Counted from the first letter of the stretch, positions 19,114-29,200 are shown. The stretch is 36,746 nucleotides of DNA from Verrucomicrobiota bacterium (GCA_026398065.1 JAPLTR010000727.1:2586-39331), one strand, 5' to 3'. Notes: generated from the letters alone by a model not told the origin. Program-made: numbers and translations.

Positions 19114-22100
19114 CTAGAACCGGCCGGCGACGCCGAACACCCAGCTCGCGCCGTATTCCTCCATCTGGCGGACGGCGGCGCCCTGACCTTCACGTTGGCC
19201 GGCGGGGGTCGCCATCCAGATATCGGGTTTGCCCGTGAAATTGCGCGCCTGCACGTAGAGCCGGTAGCGCGAGCTGAAGGTCCAGCCGAGCGAGAGGTCG
19301 AACTGCGTGAGCTCGCGGCGATACAGGCCGTAGGCCCCATCGGGACGGGCGGCGATCCAGACCATGCCGACGTTGCCGCTGAATTTCCGGTAGGTGTAGC
19401 TCAGGCGCGAGGAGATGCGATGCGGGGCCAGGCCGTTGCGGCGGACGCTCAAGTAGGAGCGGGTGTAGGAGACGTTAAAGCTGGTTCCGTTAAAGGGCTT
19501 CGGGAGGAAGCCGAGCTTTTGCGAGTAGGCGGCGGAGAGGCTGCGGTTGCGGCGGGTGCCGTTGCCGTTGCGGGTGGAGCGGAAGATGTAGTCCTTGAAA
19601 TCAGGGTCCGTCACCCCGAACTCTTCCGCAGTGTAGTCGAAGGTCTCGCGGAGGTTTTCCGTATTGACCTGCGTGCCGGTGAGGGTGGCCTGACCGGGGG
19701 ACTGCCCGCCGAAGTAGTAGGCGAAGCGGGCGTCGTAGCGGTCGATCTTTTCGGGCAGGAGGCCGGGATTCGGGGCGTCAACGCGATTGATGGTGCCAGC
19801 CGCATCCTCGACGATGGTCCAGACCCCGGTGAGGTTGTCGATCGGCGGCCGGCCGATCGCCTTGGTGTAACCGGTCTGGAAATCGAAATTGCTCAGAATG
19901 TTGTATTTCAAATTCACCGAGGGAAAGAGGTTGGTGTACTCGGACGTGCGCTTCACCTGCGGGCGACTCTGATACTGATACCGGACTCCGGCAAACGTCG
20001 TGGCACTCCCGGAGGTGTTGACGGGATAACCGGCCGCCACGATTTCGTCGCGGGTGCGGGGATCCCACTCCGTGGAGGCGATCTGGGTGCGTTCCCAACG
20101 CAGGCCGGCGACGGCGGTGAGTTTGTTCGTCACCCGCGTCTGTACCTGGCCGTAGCCGGCGGTGATGGTCTGCCGGATCTTGCGCTGATTGGTAATGGTG
20201 GTCGCGAGGTTGGCGGGGGTGCCGACATTCGTGAAGAGCTCGGGTTGCTCGTGGAAAAGGGTGGAGATCTGGTTGGCATTCGGCCGGCCGACCGTGGTCG
20301 GGAGCCCCGCCTGATTGAGCAAGGTCAGGGCGTTGGAGGCTCCCATGTCAAAGGGCTGCACGGCGACGAAGCCGAGCCGGGACCAGTTCCCGCTGCTGGT
20401 CGCGGTGGGAGTGCCGTTGACATCGCGGGTGACGGTATCGCCGCCGGGGCCGATGTAGCGCCAGACGGCCATCGCGTCGCCATTGCGATTGTTGCGGCTC
20501 TCCTCGGTCCATTTGCTGCCGAAGGAGACGACCGTGGGGAAGCGGGACAGGAAGGCGGGGGTCCAGCGGGCATTGAGCTGACCGGACCAGATGTCGGTGA
20601 TCCAGGTGCGGTCCAGATTTGTGACGGTGGTGCTGCCGGTCCAATTGGCGAGGTTGGCGGAATCGGGGCCGGAGGTCTGGCGAATGGTCCACTCGTAGGA
20701 CTCGGCACTCGGGCGGGTGGCCGCCCAACCAGCGGCGAGCGTGGTGGTGCCCGCCCCGGCGGCGAAGCCGCGCTCCAGGGCATCGTAATTGTTCACGGAG
20801 CGCGAATTGGAGGCGGAGCCGTCCACGGTGATGTTCGAGTACTTGTATTCGAACTTCTGCGCGAAGGTGCGGGTGTACGTGAGTTTGTCGCCGGGGCTGT
20901 TGGCGTAGGTGAAGGCAGGGACGGTGTTGGCGGTCGTGCGGGTGGCCGCGATGCTGGTGACGCCGTTGCCGACGAGACTGGGGCGGCCGTTATTGATGTT
21001 CGCGTTGTCGTTGGCCCCGACGAAGGTGAGCGTGCGGTTCCAGAATTCGGAGTCGGCATAGGTGTAGATGCCGGTGAAGGAGAGGACGAGGCGCGGGGTG
21101 GCCTTCCAGTCGGCGGTGAGCGTCGCGGCTTCTTTCACGACGGTGAGGGGACCGTCCTTGAAGGCGATCTGGCGGACGACCTGCGGACGGGGATCGGCGA
21201 CGGTGGAAGCGTTGCTGTAGGTGTTGGTCAGCAGGCGCTGCTCGGCATAGGAACTGGCCTTGCTCGCACTGGCCAGCAGGCCGAAGCGGTTGTTGAAAAA
21301 GGACTCGGCGTAATCGAGGGAGTAGTTGGGCTTTGCCTTCGACTCCTTGCCCTCGCGGTTGCCCCAGGTGCGGCTGGCGGTGAACTCCTCGTCGTTGAAG
21401 TTCATGCCGAAGTTGTAGGAGATGGAGCGGCCGCGGCGCTCGAAGGCGCGCTTGGTCTTCATGTTGATCGAGCCGCCGGGCGTATCGGCATCGGAGGCGG
21501 CGGTACGGGTGAAGTTCACCTCGATGGAATCGATGGCGTTGATGGAGAAGCCTTCGAAACTGGTGGCGCGGGAGGCGTCGCCGCCGCCGCGATTCGCATC
21601 GGCGCTGGCGGTGCGGATGCCATCGAAGGAGACGCCGACGTACTGGGACTCCATACCGCCGAGGGTGGGGCCGCGGGCCTGCGACTCGACGTAGTCGATG
21701 TCGACGCCCGGGAGGTATTTGAGAAATTCGCCGACGTTGCCATCGGTCACGTCGCCAAAGATGTCAGCCGAGACGGAGTTGCTGATGTTCATGCTGCGGC
21801 GCTGTTCCATGATGGCCTTGGAATTGCCCTCCCGCTCCGAGTCCACGGTGAAGGCCGCCAGTTGGACGACGCCGTCTTTTCTCACGGTTGGCTGGACGTT
21901 GTCGGTGCTGACGAGGTTGATCTCGCGCACGGCCGGCTGGCCGGCGGTGACCGTGAAGGACTCCTTCACGGTGTTGTAGCCCGAAAAGGTGACGGCGATG
22001 CCTGCCGGTCCGACCGCGACGTTGTTGAACTGAAACGTGCCGTCGGTCTCGGTGTAGGTCACCTGGTTGGTGCCATCGAGGCGCACCTCGGCGTTGGCGA

Positions 22101-22254
22101 CGTATTCCTTGGTCGCAGGATTATAAACGCGGCCCTGGATGGAGCCGGTCGCCGGGGCTTGGGCGCGGACGCAGAGGGTCGCAGCGAGCCAGCAGCAAAC
22201 GAAGGCGGTGAATCTCTGCCAATGCGGCAGCCGATGGTGGGTGGTGGTGGTCAT
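19114..22254 (-). CDS. TonB-dependent outer-membrane receptor 1
   Basis: Outer-membrane active transporter of 1046 residues. I start at ATG 22254 (MTTTTHHRLPHWQRF); the track's extra 165 residues cover the leader and the end of the neighbour. It has a signal peptide at 1-33, a carboxypeptidase-regulatory-like domain at about 36-115 (GSIQGRVYNPATKEYV), a TonB-box-like stretch VVQLAAFTV at about 126-134, a plug at about 145-290 (DGNVGEFLKYLPGVDIDYV, SINMKTKRAF), then the 22-strand-type barrel ending in Phe (WVFGVAGRF), the usual outer-membrane sorting end. No SusD-like lipoprotein is adjacent. Its C-terminal barrel is closest by eye to receptor 4, while its signal peptide and upstream sequence resemble receptor 2. 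An oligosaccharide ligand is inferred from the glycan-degrading neighbours. Confidence 0.93.
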   Translation of the reverse strand: MTTTTHHRLPHWQRFTAFVCCWLAATLCVRAQAPATGSIQGRVYNPATKEYVANAEVRLDGTNQVTYTETDGTFQFNNVAVGPAGIAVTFSGYNTVKESFTVTAGQPAVREINLVSTDNVQPTVRKDGVVQLAAFTVDSEREGNSKAIMEQRRSMNISNSVSADIFGDVTDGNVGEFLKYLPGVDIDYVESQARGPTLGGMESQYVGVSFDGIRTASADANRGGGDASRATSFEGFSINAIDSIEVNFTRTAASDADTPGGSINMKTKRAFERRGRSISYNFGMNFNDEEFTASRTWGNREGKESKAKPNYSLDYAESFFNNRFGLLASASKASSYAEQRLLTNTYSNASTVADPRPQVVRQIAFKDGPLTVVKEAATLTADWKATPRLVLSFTGIYTYADSEFWNRTLTFVGANDNANINNGRPSLVGNGVTSIAATRTTANTVPAFTYANSPGDKLTYTRTFAQKFEYKYSNITVDGSASNSRSVNNYDALERGFAAGAGTTTLAAGWAATRPSAESYEWTIRQTSGPDSANLANWTGSTTVTNLDRTWITDIWSGQLNARWTPAFLSRFPTVVSFGSKWTEESRNNRNGDAMAVWRYIGPGGDTVTRDVNGTPTATSSGNWSRLGFVAVQPFDMGASNALTLLNQAGLPTTVGRPNANQISTLFHEQPELFTNVGTPANLATTITNQRKIRQTITAGYGQVQTRVTNKLTAVAGLRWERTQIASTEWDPRTRDEIVAAGYPVNTSGSATTFAGVRYQYQSRPQVKRTSEYTNLFPSVNLKYNILSNFDFQTGYTKAIGRPPIDNLTGVWTIVEDAAGTINRVDAPNPGLLPEKIDRYDARFAYYFGGQSPGQATLTGTQVNTENLRETFDYTAEEFGVTDPDFKDYIFRSTRNGNGTRRNRSLSAAYSQKLGFLPKPFNGTSFNVSYTRSYLSVRRNGLAPHRISSRLSYTYRKFSGNVGMVWIAARPDGAYGLYRRELTQFDLSLGWTFSSRYRLYVQARNFTGKPDIWMATPAGQREGQGAAVRQMEEYGASWVFGVAGRF

Positions 22255-22287
22255 GGGTCGAGGGGTTGGTCCGGGAAGTTTCCACAA

Positions 22288-22305
22288 CGTCATCGTACGA
22301 TGACG
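22288..22305. promoter_or_regulatory. Perfect 18-bp palindrome in receptor 1 leader
   Basis: CGTCATCGTACGATGACG equals its own reverse complement over all 18 bases. It lies 34-51 bases upstream of the receptor 1 start codon, in noncoding DNA. It is a good candidate operator for a dimeric repressor; the GTAC centre does not match the usual CG-centred LacI sites, so I do not assign a regulator family. Confidence 0.65.
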
Positions 22306-22343
22306 GACGGAGGAGCGGAACGGACGTGGGAGACGGGGCAGGG

Positions 22344-22368
22344 TAAAAAATCGGCCGTCAGCGCCGAT
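22344..22368 (-). promoter_or_regulatory. Terminator-like hairpin in receptor 1 leader
   Basis: On the minus strand ATCGGC, a 7-base loop, GCCGAT and then a run of T. The 6-bp stem plus T tract lies about 90 bases upstream of the start codon, downstream of the block shared with receptor 2. It could be an attenuator; the short stem makes this tentative. Confidence 0.35.
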
Positions 22369-22373
22369 GATTC

Positions 22374-22412
22374 GCGGAAAGTGGGAAACAGTTCGGCGGA
22401 CAGCGCAAGTGC
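22374..22412 (-). promoter_or_regulatory. Upstream block shared with receptor 2
   Basis: On the minus strand GCACTTGCGCTG, then GAAC, then CCCACTT and TCCGC follow in the same order as at 25918-25955 upstream of receptor 2, at a similar distance (about 120-160 bases) from the start codon. This is probably the promoter or an activator site; TTGCGC could serve as a -35 element but no clear -10 follows. Confidence 0.5.
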
Positions 22413-22438
22413 TTTGATCACCCGGGCGTGGATCTGCC

Positions 22439-22468
22439 AAAAAAAAGCGCCAGCCCGAAGGCTGGCGC
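22439..22468 (-). terminator. Intrinsic terminator of receptor 2 (UUCG tetraloop)
   Basis: The stem and loop are identical to the receptor 1 terminator: GCGCCAGCC-TTCG-GGCTGGCGC followed by eight T on the minus strand, 74 bases after the receptor 2 stop. Confidence 0.92.
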
Positions 22469-22541
22469 CGAACCCCGCGTCCGACGGGAAGAGAAGACCG
22501 GTGCCGCGCGAAACCAATCGCCGAGCACCGGCGGCGATCAC

Positions 22542-25500
22542 TCAGAAGCGACCGCGGACACCGAAGATCCAGTTGTCGCCGTACTCCTCCATGTGGCGGA
22601 GGTGCTTGCCGACGCCCTTCGCGGCGCCCGGAGGCGTCTCGTAGCGCAGATCCTTTTGATTGGTGGGATTGCGGACCTGGAGGAAGGCCGTCGCGTAATT
22701 GCTGAGCTTCCAGGTGAGCGAGCCGTCCCACTTGGTCATCGCGCCCCAATAGCGGTAATTGACGCCGTCGATCGGGCGGTCATCGACCCAGATGAAGCTG
22801 ATGTTACTGCCGAAGCGACGGTAGTTGTAGCCGAAGCGGCCGGTCCAGCGGTGCGGCGCGAGGTTGTTGCGGATCTGGTTGGCGTACGAGCGGGTGTAGG
22901 TCGCGCCGACGTTGATGCCGCGCAGGTACTCGCTCTGGAGGAAGCCCAGGGTCTGCTGGTAATTCAACTCCATGTTCTTGTAGCGCTGCAGGCCGGGGAC
23001 ATTGGAGCGGACGTTGAACGTGTAGTTGGTGAAGTCGGGATCATCGACCCCGAACTGGGCCGCCGTCATCGTGACCGTCTGGATGAAGTTCTTCGTCTCG
23101 ACCATGTTGAACTGAGCGGTGAGCTGGCCGTTGGAACGGCCGCCGAAGTAGTAGGCGAGGCGCGTCTGATAGGACTTCAGGTACTCGGGGAGCAGATTGG
23201 CATTCGGGGTGGAGACGGTGAGCCCGTTGTCGTTGATGACCCAAAGGCCGGTGACATCGTCGACCCCGGGGCGGGAGATGCCCTTGTTGCCGCCCGCCTG
23301 CCACTCGAGATCCTTCGTGATCTGGTACTTGAAGACCGCCGAGGGGAAGAAGTCCGTGTAGCTGCCGCGGCGGGTCACCATCGGGTTGGTCTCAAACATC
23401 GTGCGCATGCCCTCGAAGGTCGTCGGGCGGCCGTTGTTGGTGCCGGGAGCGTTGAGCGGGACGTTCAGCGCAAGCAACTGGGCGCGGGTGAGCGGATCGC
23501 GCTCGCGATACTTGCCGAGGGTCTGCTCGACACGGGCCCCATAACGGAGCGTCAGCTTGTTGGTGATGCGGGTGTCGGCCTGCCAGTAGCCCGCATTGAT
23601 CGTCTGCACGAAGCGACGGGGGTTGGCGTATTCCTTCGTGTAGAGGTTTTCCGGGGTCGAGGTGTTGACGAAGAGCTCGGGGTGAGCGTGGAAGAGATTG
23701 GCCACTTCGGAACGGCTGACGCGCGGCGGGGTCTTCTCCTGGCCGTTGAGGCCGATGAAGTGCACGGAGTTGGTCGTGCCGTCGCCGAACGGGAGCGGAG
23801 AAATGTACTGTGGGCCGACATTGGCCCAGTTGCCGAAAGCGGTGTTGGTATAGACGCCGGTGGTGGCGTTGCGGGTGACGGTATTGCCGCCGGGCCCGAT
23901 GTAGGACCAGATGTCCATGTCGGAATCGGTGCGGTTGTACCGGTTCTCCGCGTCCCACTTGGCACCAAACTTCATCACCGTGGGAAATTTTTCGAGCCAC
24001 GGCATCACCCAGCGGGCGTTGACCGCCGCCGTCCACTTGGTCGTAAACCAGGTGCGGTTGTCGTTGTTGACGCGGGTGCCGCCCGAGCGGGTGTTGGTAT
24101 CGGAGTAGTTGCGCAGGTCAGTCCAGTCGGCGCCCTCGGTCTGGCGAACCGTCCACTCCCACGACTGGGCGTTGGGCCGGGTCATAACAAAGCCGGCAGG
24201 CATCGAGCCGCCCTCGCTGTTGATAAAGCCGCGCTCGATCGACTCATAGTTGTTCTGCGACCGGGCCCAGGCGAGGAAACCATCGAGGGTCCAGCGACCG
24301 TTCTTGTACTCGAAGCGCTCGCCGAACTGGCGGGAATAGGTCAGCTTGGCGGAGGAGCCGCCACCGTTGCCTATCGCGGCGACGCCGTTGTTGAGCACCG
24401 TGCCGTTGACGGCGCCGGTGGCCGCGCCCGTGTTGCGGGGCGCAACGAGCGTGAGAATGCCGTCGCCGCCGACCGTACCGCGGCCGTTGAGGGCGTTCTG
24501 GTTGTCGTTGGCGAGCGTCATGTCGAAACTGCGATTCCAGAAGTGACCCTCGAAATAGCTGTACGACATGTTGGTCGAGAGGACGAGGCGCGGGGTGGCC
24601 TTCCAATCGGCGGTCAGGAGCAGCGCGTCCTTGATGATGAACTTCGGACCGTCGCCGAAGCTGACGGAGCGGATCACCATCGGGCGCGTGTCGATCGGTC
24701 GGTTGAGCGTGGTGCCGGGCCCGACCGTGGCCGCCGTCTCCACACCACGGTTGTAGTTGATCGTCTGGGACAACTGCTCGGTGTAGGAAGCGCCATGGCT
24801 CGCGCTGAGCAGGATGCCGAACCTCTCGTTGAGGAACGACTCGGCGTAGTCCGCGGACCAGTTGGGCATCCACTTGTATGACTTCCAATTGTCCACGCCG
24901 TCCTGGATACCGGGCTGCTTCTTCAGGGTGAACTCCTCGCCGTTCATGTTGACGCTGTAGCTGTAGCTGAAGGCGCGGCCCTTGCGGTCGAAGGCGCGCT
25001 TCGTCTTCATGTTGATCGAGCCTGCCACGGAGTCGGCGTCGTTCTCGGGACTGGCCGTGCGGTTGATCTCAATGGACTCGACGGAGGTGATGGAGAAGCC
25101 CTCGAAGCTCGTCGCGCGGGAGGCGGCGCCGCCACCGCGGTTGGCATCGGCGTTGGCCGTGCGCATGCCGTCCATCGCCACACCGACATACTGGGTGTCC
25201 ATGCCGCCGAGGCGCGGGCCGCGGGGCTCGGACTCGACGTACTCGAGGTCGACACCCGGGAGATATTTGAGGAACTCGCCGACGTTGCCGTCCATCACCT
25301 CACCGAAGATGTCGGAGGAGACGGCCGTGATGATGTTCATGTCCTTGCGCTGGGCGGCGATCGCCTTCGAGTTGCCCTCGCGCTGGGAGGAGACCGTGAA
25401 GGCCTCAAGCTTCACCGTGCCATCCTTGCCGATGGCCGAGGGCAGAGTGGTGGCCTGGACGTTGATCTCACGGACCGCCGGCTGCCCCGCGGTCACATTG

Positions 25501-25793
25501 AAAGACTCCGTGACGGTGTCGTAACCCGAGTAGACAATCGTGATGGTGGCGGGACCGGCCGGCACATCCATAAGGCTAAACGAGCCGTCCTGCGCCGAGT
25601 AGACCACCTGGTTCGAACCCTGGAGACGGATCTCGGCGTTGTTGACGTATTGTTTGGTGGCCGGGTTGTAGACCCGGCCTTGGATCGAGCCTGTCGTCTG
25701 GGCCGAGACCGAGAGGACAGCGGCAAGCCAGCAGCAGGCGAGCGCGACAAATCGCCGCCAAGATGACGGCATAGTTTGGGTGGTGGGTGTCAT
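22542..25793 (-). CDS. TonB-dependent outer-membrane receptor 2
   Basis: Paralogue of 1083 residues, started at ATG 25793 (MTPTTQTMPSSWRRF). It has a signal peptide at about 1-31 with CCWLAA as in receptor 1, a regulatory-like domain at about 33-113, the TonB-box-like TVKLEAFTV, and a plug containing DIFGEVMDGNVGEFLKYLPGVDLEYV. The last barrel strands read VRNPTNQKDLRYETPPG and EEYGDNWIFGVRGRF, nearly the same as receptor 3 (VRNPTNQKDLYYES). Loops in the middle of the barrel differ clearly from the other three, as expected if ligands differ. It has its own leader (425 bases to receptor 3) and terminator, so it is probably transcribed alone. The ligand is unknown. Confidence 0.93.
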   Translation of the reverse strand: MTPTTQTMPSSWRRFVALACCWLAAVLSVSAQTTGSIQGRVYNPATKQYVNNAEIRLQGSNQVVYSAQDGSFSLMDVPAGPATITIVYSGYDTVTESFNVTAGQPAVREINVQATTLPSAIGKDGTVKLEAFTVSSQREGNSKAIAAQRKDMNIITAVSSDIFGEVMDGNVGEFLKYLPGVDLEYVESEPRGPRLGGMDTQYVGVAMDGMRTANADANRGGGAASRATSFEGFSITSVESIEINRTASPENDADSVAGSINMKTKRAFDRKGRAFSYSYSVNMNGEEFTLKKQPGIQDGVDNWKSYKWMPNWSADYAESFLNERFGILLSASHGASYTEQLSQTINYNRGVETAATVGPGTTLNRPIDTRPMVIRSVSFGDGPKFIIKDALLLTADWKATPRLVLSTNMSYSYFEGHFWNRSFDMTLANDNQNALNGRGTVGGDGILTLVAPRNTGAATGAVNGTVLNNGVAAIGNGGGSSAKLTYSRQFGERFEYKNGRWTLDGFLAWARSQNNYESIERGFINSEGGSMPAGFVMTRPNAQSWEWTVRQTEGADWTDLRNYSDTNTRSGGTRVNNDNRTWFTTKWTAAVNARWVMPWLEKFPTVMKFGAKWDAENRYNRTDSDMDIWSYIGPGGNTVTRNATTGVYTNTAFGNWANVGPQYISPLPFGDGTTNSVHFIGLNGQEKTPPRVSRSEVANLFHAHPELFVNTSTPENLYTKEYANPRRFVQTINAGYWQADTRITNKLTLRYGARVEQTLGKYRERDPLTRAQLLALNVPLNAPGTNNGRPTTFEGMRTMFETNPMVTRRGSYTDFFPSAVFKYQITKDLEWQAGGNKGISRPGVDDVTGLWVINDNGLTVSTPNANLLPEYLKSYQTRLAYYFGGRSNGQLTAQFNMVETKNFIQTVTMTAAQFGVDDPDFTNYTFNVRSNVPGLQRYKNMELNYQQTLGFLQSEYLRGINVGATYTRSYANQIRNNLAPHRWTGRFGYNYRRFGSNISFIWVDDRPIDGVNYRYWGAMTKWDGSLTWKLSNYATAFLQVRNPTNQKDLRYETPPGAAKGVGKHLRHMEEYGDNWIFGVRGRF

Positions 25794-25885
25794 GGGGGTA
25801 AAGTGACCAACCCTTCCGGGTGCAAACACGCCACGCAGTGGCAGTCTGGGGTTCGGGCGGGGTGGTGGGGAAAACCGAAGGGGTA

Positions 25886-25912
25886 AATTAGAGACACTAA
25901 TTGCAGCTAGTG
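25886..25912. promoter_or_regulatory. AT-rich overlapping inverted repeats in receptor 2 leader
   Basis: AATTAG-N5-CTAATT (25886-25902) overlaps CACTA-N8-TAGTG (25895-25912). This AT-rich island in GC-rich DNA, about 95-120 bases upstream of the start, may be the promoter core or an operator. On the minus strand TTCACT and TAATTT with an 18-base gap would be a weak sigma-70-like pair. Confidence 0.4.
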
Positions 25913-25917
25913 AATCT

Positions 25918-25955
25918 GCGGAAGAAGTAGGGAGTTCAACGTGCAGCGCAAGCGC
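25918..25955 (-). promoter_or_regulatory. Upstream block shared with receptor 1
   Basis: This is the counterpart of 22374-22412: on the minus strand GCGCTTGCGCTG, GAACT, CTACTTCTTCCGC. CTTGCGCTG is identical in both and flanking bases are largely conserved although the surrounding leaders differ. Confidence 0.5.
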
Positions 25956-26013
25956 ATAAATAACCAAAAATCGAACACTCATAAAAATGAACGCCGGCTC
26001 ACGGGCTCCTCGG

Positions 26014-26027
26014 TGAAAACGTTCTCA
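26014..26027. promoter_or_regulatory. LacI-family-like operator
   Basis: TGAAAACGTTCTCA is a 14-base palindrome with a single mismatched pair, centred on CG, the form of CcpA/GalR-type operators. It lies about 220 bases upstream of the receptor 2 start and beyond the receptor 3 terminator. In this 425-base gap I otherwise see the shared block, the AT-rich repeats and the terminator, and no gene. Confidence 0.4.
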
Positions 26028-26125
26028 TTCATCGCCAGTTAGCCACGTCATCCACTGGCGTTCGGCGTGCCGTCGTTTCGGTCGGTCGTGGAACCGGAAC
26101 GCCAACCCTGGCCGCGAGCGGGCAC

Positions 26126-26156
26126 AAAAAAGCGCCAGCCGGTGATGGCTGGCGCT
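26126..26156 (-). terminator. Intrinsic terminator of receptor 3
   Basis: On the minus strand AGCGCCAGCC, loop ATCACC, GGCTGGCGCT, then a T run: a 10-bp stem. The stem sequence is the same as in the receptor 1 and 2 terminators but the loop differs. It begins about 60 bases after the stop. Confidence 0.9.
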
Positions 26157-26217
26157 CGAAATCAGATCGAAGAGGTTCGGTCCGCGTTCCGGAGAAGGCG
26201 GCGCCGAGCGTTCCGGC

Positions 26218-29200
26218 CTAGAACTGCCCTTTCACCCCGAACACCCAGTTGTCGCCGTATTCCTCGGTGCGGCGCAGCACCATCCGCTTCGGATCGTTGG
26301 GATAGGACTCATAGTAGAGGTCCTTTTGGTTCGTGGGATTGCGGACCTGGAGGTAGAGCGAGGCATACTTCGTCAGGCGCCAGCTGGCGGAGATATCCAG
26401 CTTCGTATTCGCACCGATGAAACGGTAGCTCAGGCTGTCGACGATCCGGTCATCGATCCAGATCGCACCGACCCGGCCACTGAAGCGCTTGTAGTTATAG
26501 CTGAGGGAGGCGGTGGCCCGATGCGGCGCGAGGTAGTTGCGCTGCTGGTTCGCGTAGGACCGGCTGTAGGTCACACCGACTCCCAAACCCTTCAGATACG
26601 GGCTGGGCAGGAAGCCCAGCGTCTGCGTGTAGTTGAAGTCGAAATTCCGGTACTTCTGGGGCGCCGGATCGTTCGTCTTCGAACTGAAGGTGTACGCCGC
26701 GTAGTCGGGATCGTCGACGCCGAACTCCGCGGCGGTGAACGTGTGGGTCAGGGTGAAGTTCTTGCCCTCGTCCTGGATGAAGGCGAGCGACACCTGGCCC
26801 GGCGCCTCGTTGCCGAAGTAGTAGGCCACACGCGTTTGCATGACGGTGTGATACTCGGGCAGCAGGTTGGGATTCGAGGTCGTGACCGTCTGATTGGCCT
26901 CGTTCACGTTCCAGAGGCCGGTGAGATCGTCGAGATTGGGCCGGGAGATGGACTTGTTAAAGCCGGCCTGCCACTCGAGATTCCGCAGGATCTGATACTT
27001 GGCGACGACCGAGGGGAACCAGGTGAGGTAGTCGGAACGGCGGGTGACCATGGGCTGGCTCTCATACTGGTATCTCAAACCGTCGATGGTGTTGGCCCGG
27101 CCGTTGTTGGTGGTGACGGGATCGGCCGTGTAGCCGGCTGCGAGCACCTGGGCGCGGGTCAGTGGATCGAATTCCCGAAACGCATTCTTCGTTTGCTCGC
27201 CACGGACGCCAAACAGGAGGCGCAGCTTGGAGGTGAGACGCGTGTCGAACTGGGTGTAGCCGGCGTTGACCGTCTGCACGATGTGCTTCGTATTGACATA
27301 ATTCGCCGTCCAGAAATTCGTCGGCGTCACCGTGTTCACAAACAGCTCCGGATGGGCGTTGAACAGGTCGGCGATGGCCGAGCGGCTCACCCGCGGCATC
27401 TGCGCCTCGACGCCGTTGACGCTGATGGTGTGCAGGATGTTCGTCGTGCCCGTGTCAAACGGCAGGCCGGAGACGAACTGCGGGCCGACGTTGGCCCAGT
27501 TGCCGAAGGTCGCGTTCTGATACACCTTGGTCGTGGCGTTCTGGACCACCGTGTTGCCGCCCGGCCCGATGTAGGACCAGGTGTTCTGCGGCGTATCCGT
27601 GCGATTGTTACGGGTCTCCTCATCCCATTTGCCGCCGAACTTCACCGAGGTCGGGAAACGCTGGAGGAACGGCACCACCCACTTGGCATTCAGGTTGCCG
27701 GTCCATTTTTCGGTGATCCAGAGTCGGCCCTCGTTGTTGGCGCGCGTGCCGCCGGTGCTGACATCGGTGCTGGTCCAGTTGCGGAGGTCGTTCCAGTCCG
27801 CCCCGGAATTCTGCCGGATCACCCATTCCCACGACTGCTCATGGGGCCGGGTGGCGGTCCAACCGCCGGCCACGCCGCCGCCCTCGGAAGCGGCGAGTCC
27901 CCGCTCCAGGCCCTCGTAGTTGTTCAGCGACTTGGAGAAGCCGAAGGCGCCGTCCACCACCAGCCCGCCCACCTTGTACTCGAACCGCGGGACGTACTGG
28001 CGGTTGTAGACGAGCTTCACGAAGTCTCCGCCGCCACTGTTCACCGTGGACACCGTGGAGGTGGTGGTGCGGGCAGGCGCGACGACGGTGAGGAGGCCGT
28101 CCCCGCCGACGGTGCCGCGGCCGTTGTTCACGTTCGCGTTGCTGTTGGCGGCAATGAAGGTGAAGTTCCGGTTCCAGCACTCCCCCTCGTAATAGCTGTA
28201 GATGAGATTCAGGGAGAGGACGAGGCGGGGCGTCACCTTCCAGTCGGCGGTGAGGAGCAGCGAATCCTTGACGATCAGCTTGGGGCCGTCGCCCACGTCG
28301 ATCTGGCGCATCACCATCGGCCGTGGGTCGGCGGCCGTGGGCGAGCGGTTGTAATCCATCGTGACCTGGTGCTGCTCGGTGTAGGAATCCGCATGGGAGG
28401 CGCTCAGCAGGATGCCAAAACGGTTGTCGAAAAAGGACTCGGAATAGCCGAGCGAGTAGTTCGGCTTCCATTTGTAGCTCTTCTCGCCCGGATGATCGCG
28501 CAGCCCCGGCGTCTTCCGGAGGGTGAATTCCTCGGCGTTGAAGTTGACGCCGTAGTTGTAGTCGAAGCGGCGGCCCTTCCGGTCGAAGGCGCGCTTGGTC
28601 TTCATGTTGACGGAGCCTGCCGGCGAGTCGGCGTCATTTTCGGGGCTGGAGGTGCGGTTGACCTCGATCGAGTCGATGGCGGTGATGGAGAAGCCCTCGA
28701 AGCTCGTGGCGCGACCGGCCGCTCCGCCGCCGCGCAGGGCGTCGGCACTGGCGCTGCGCATGCCGTCGAAGGCGACGCCCACATACTGGGAATCCATGCC
28801 ACCGAGGCGCGGACCGCGCACCTCGGACTCCACGTAGTCCAGGTCGACGCCGGGAAGGTATTTCAAAAATTCGCCGACATTGCCGTCCGTCACGTCGCCG
28901 AAGATGTCGGAGGAGACCGAGGTGCCGATGTTCATGTTGCGCCGCTGGGCCATGATCGCCTTGGAGTTGCCCTCGCGGTCGCTCGAGACGGTGAACGCGG
29001 CGAGTTGAATGACCTCGGCGCCTTTGGCCGCGACTTCGGCACTCGTGAGATTGATCTCGCGTACCGCCGGCTGCCCCGCCGTCACCGTAAAGGATTCCTT
29101 CGCGGGAGTGTAACCGGTAAAGTTGACTGTGAGGGAGGCCGAGCCGACCGGAACATTCTCAAAGCGGAAGGATCCGTCGCTCTCGGTGAAGGTGACCTGA

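Noticed and set aside
18940-22644. 1234-residue plus-strand ORF opposite receptor 1
   Set aside because: It mirrors the receptor frame, has biased composition and no recognisable motifs; similar long antisense ORFs (22428-24881, 26326-29388, 29629-32139) lie opposite the other receptors, as expected from GC bias on paralogous genes.
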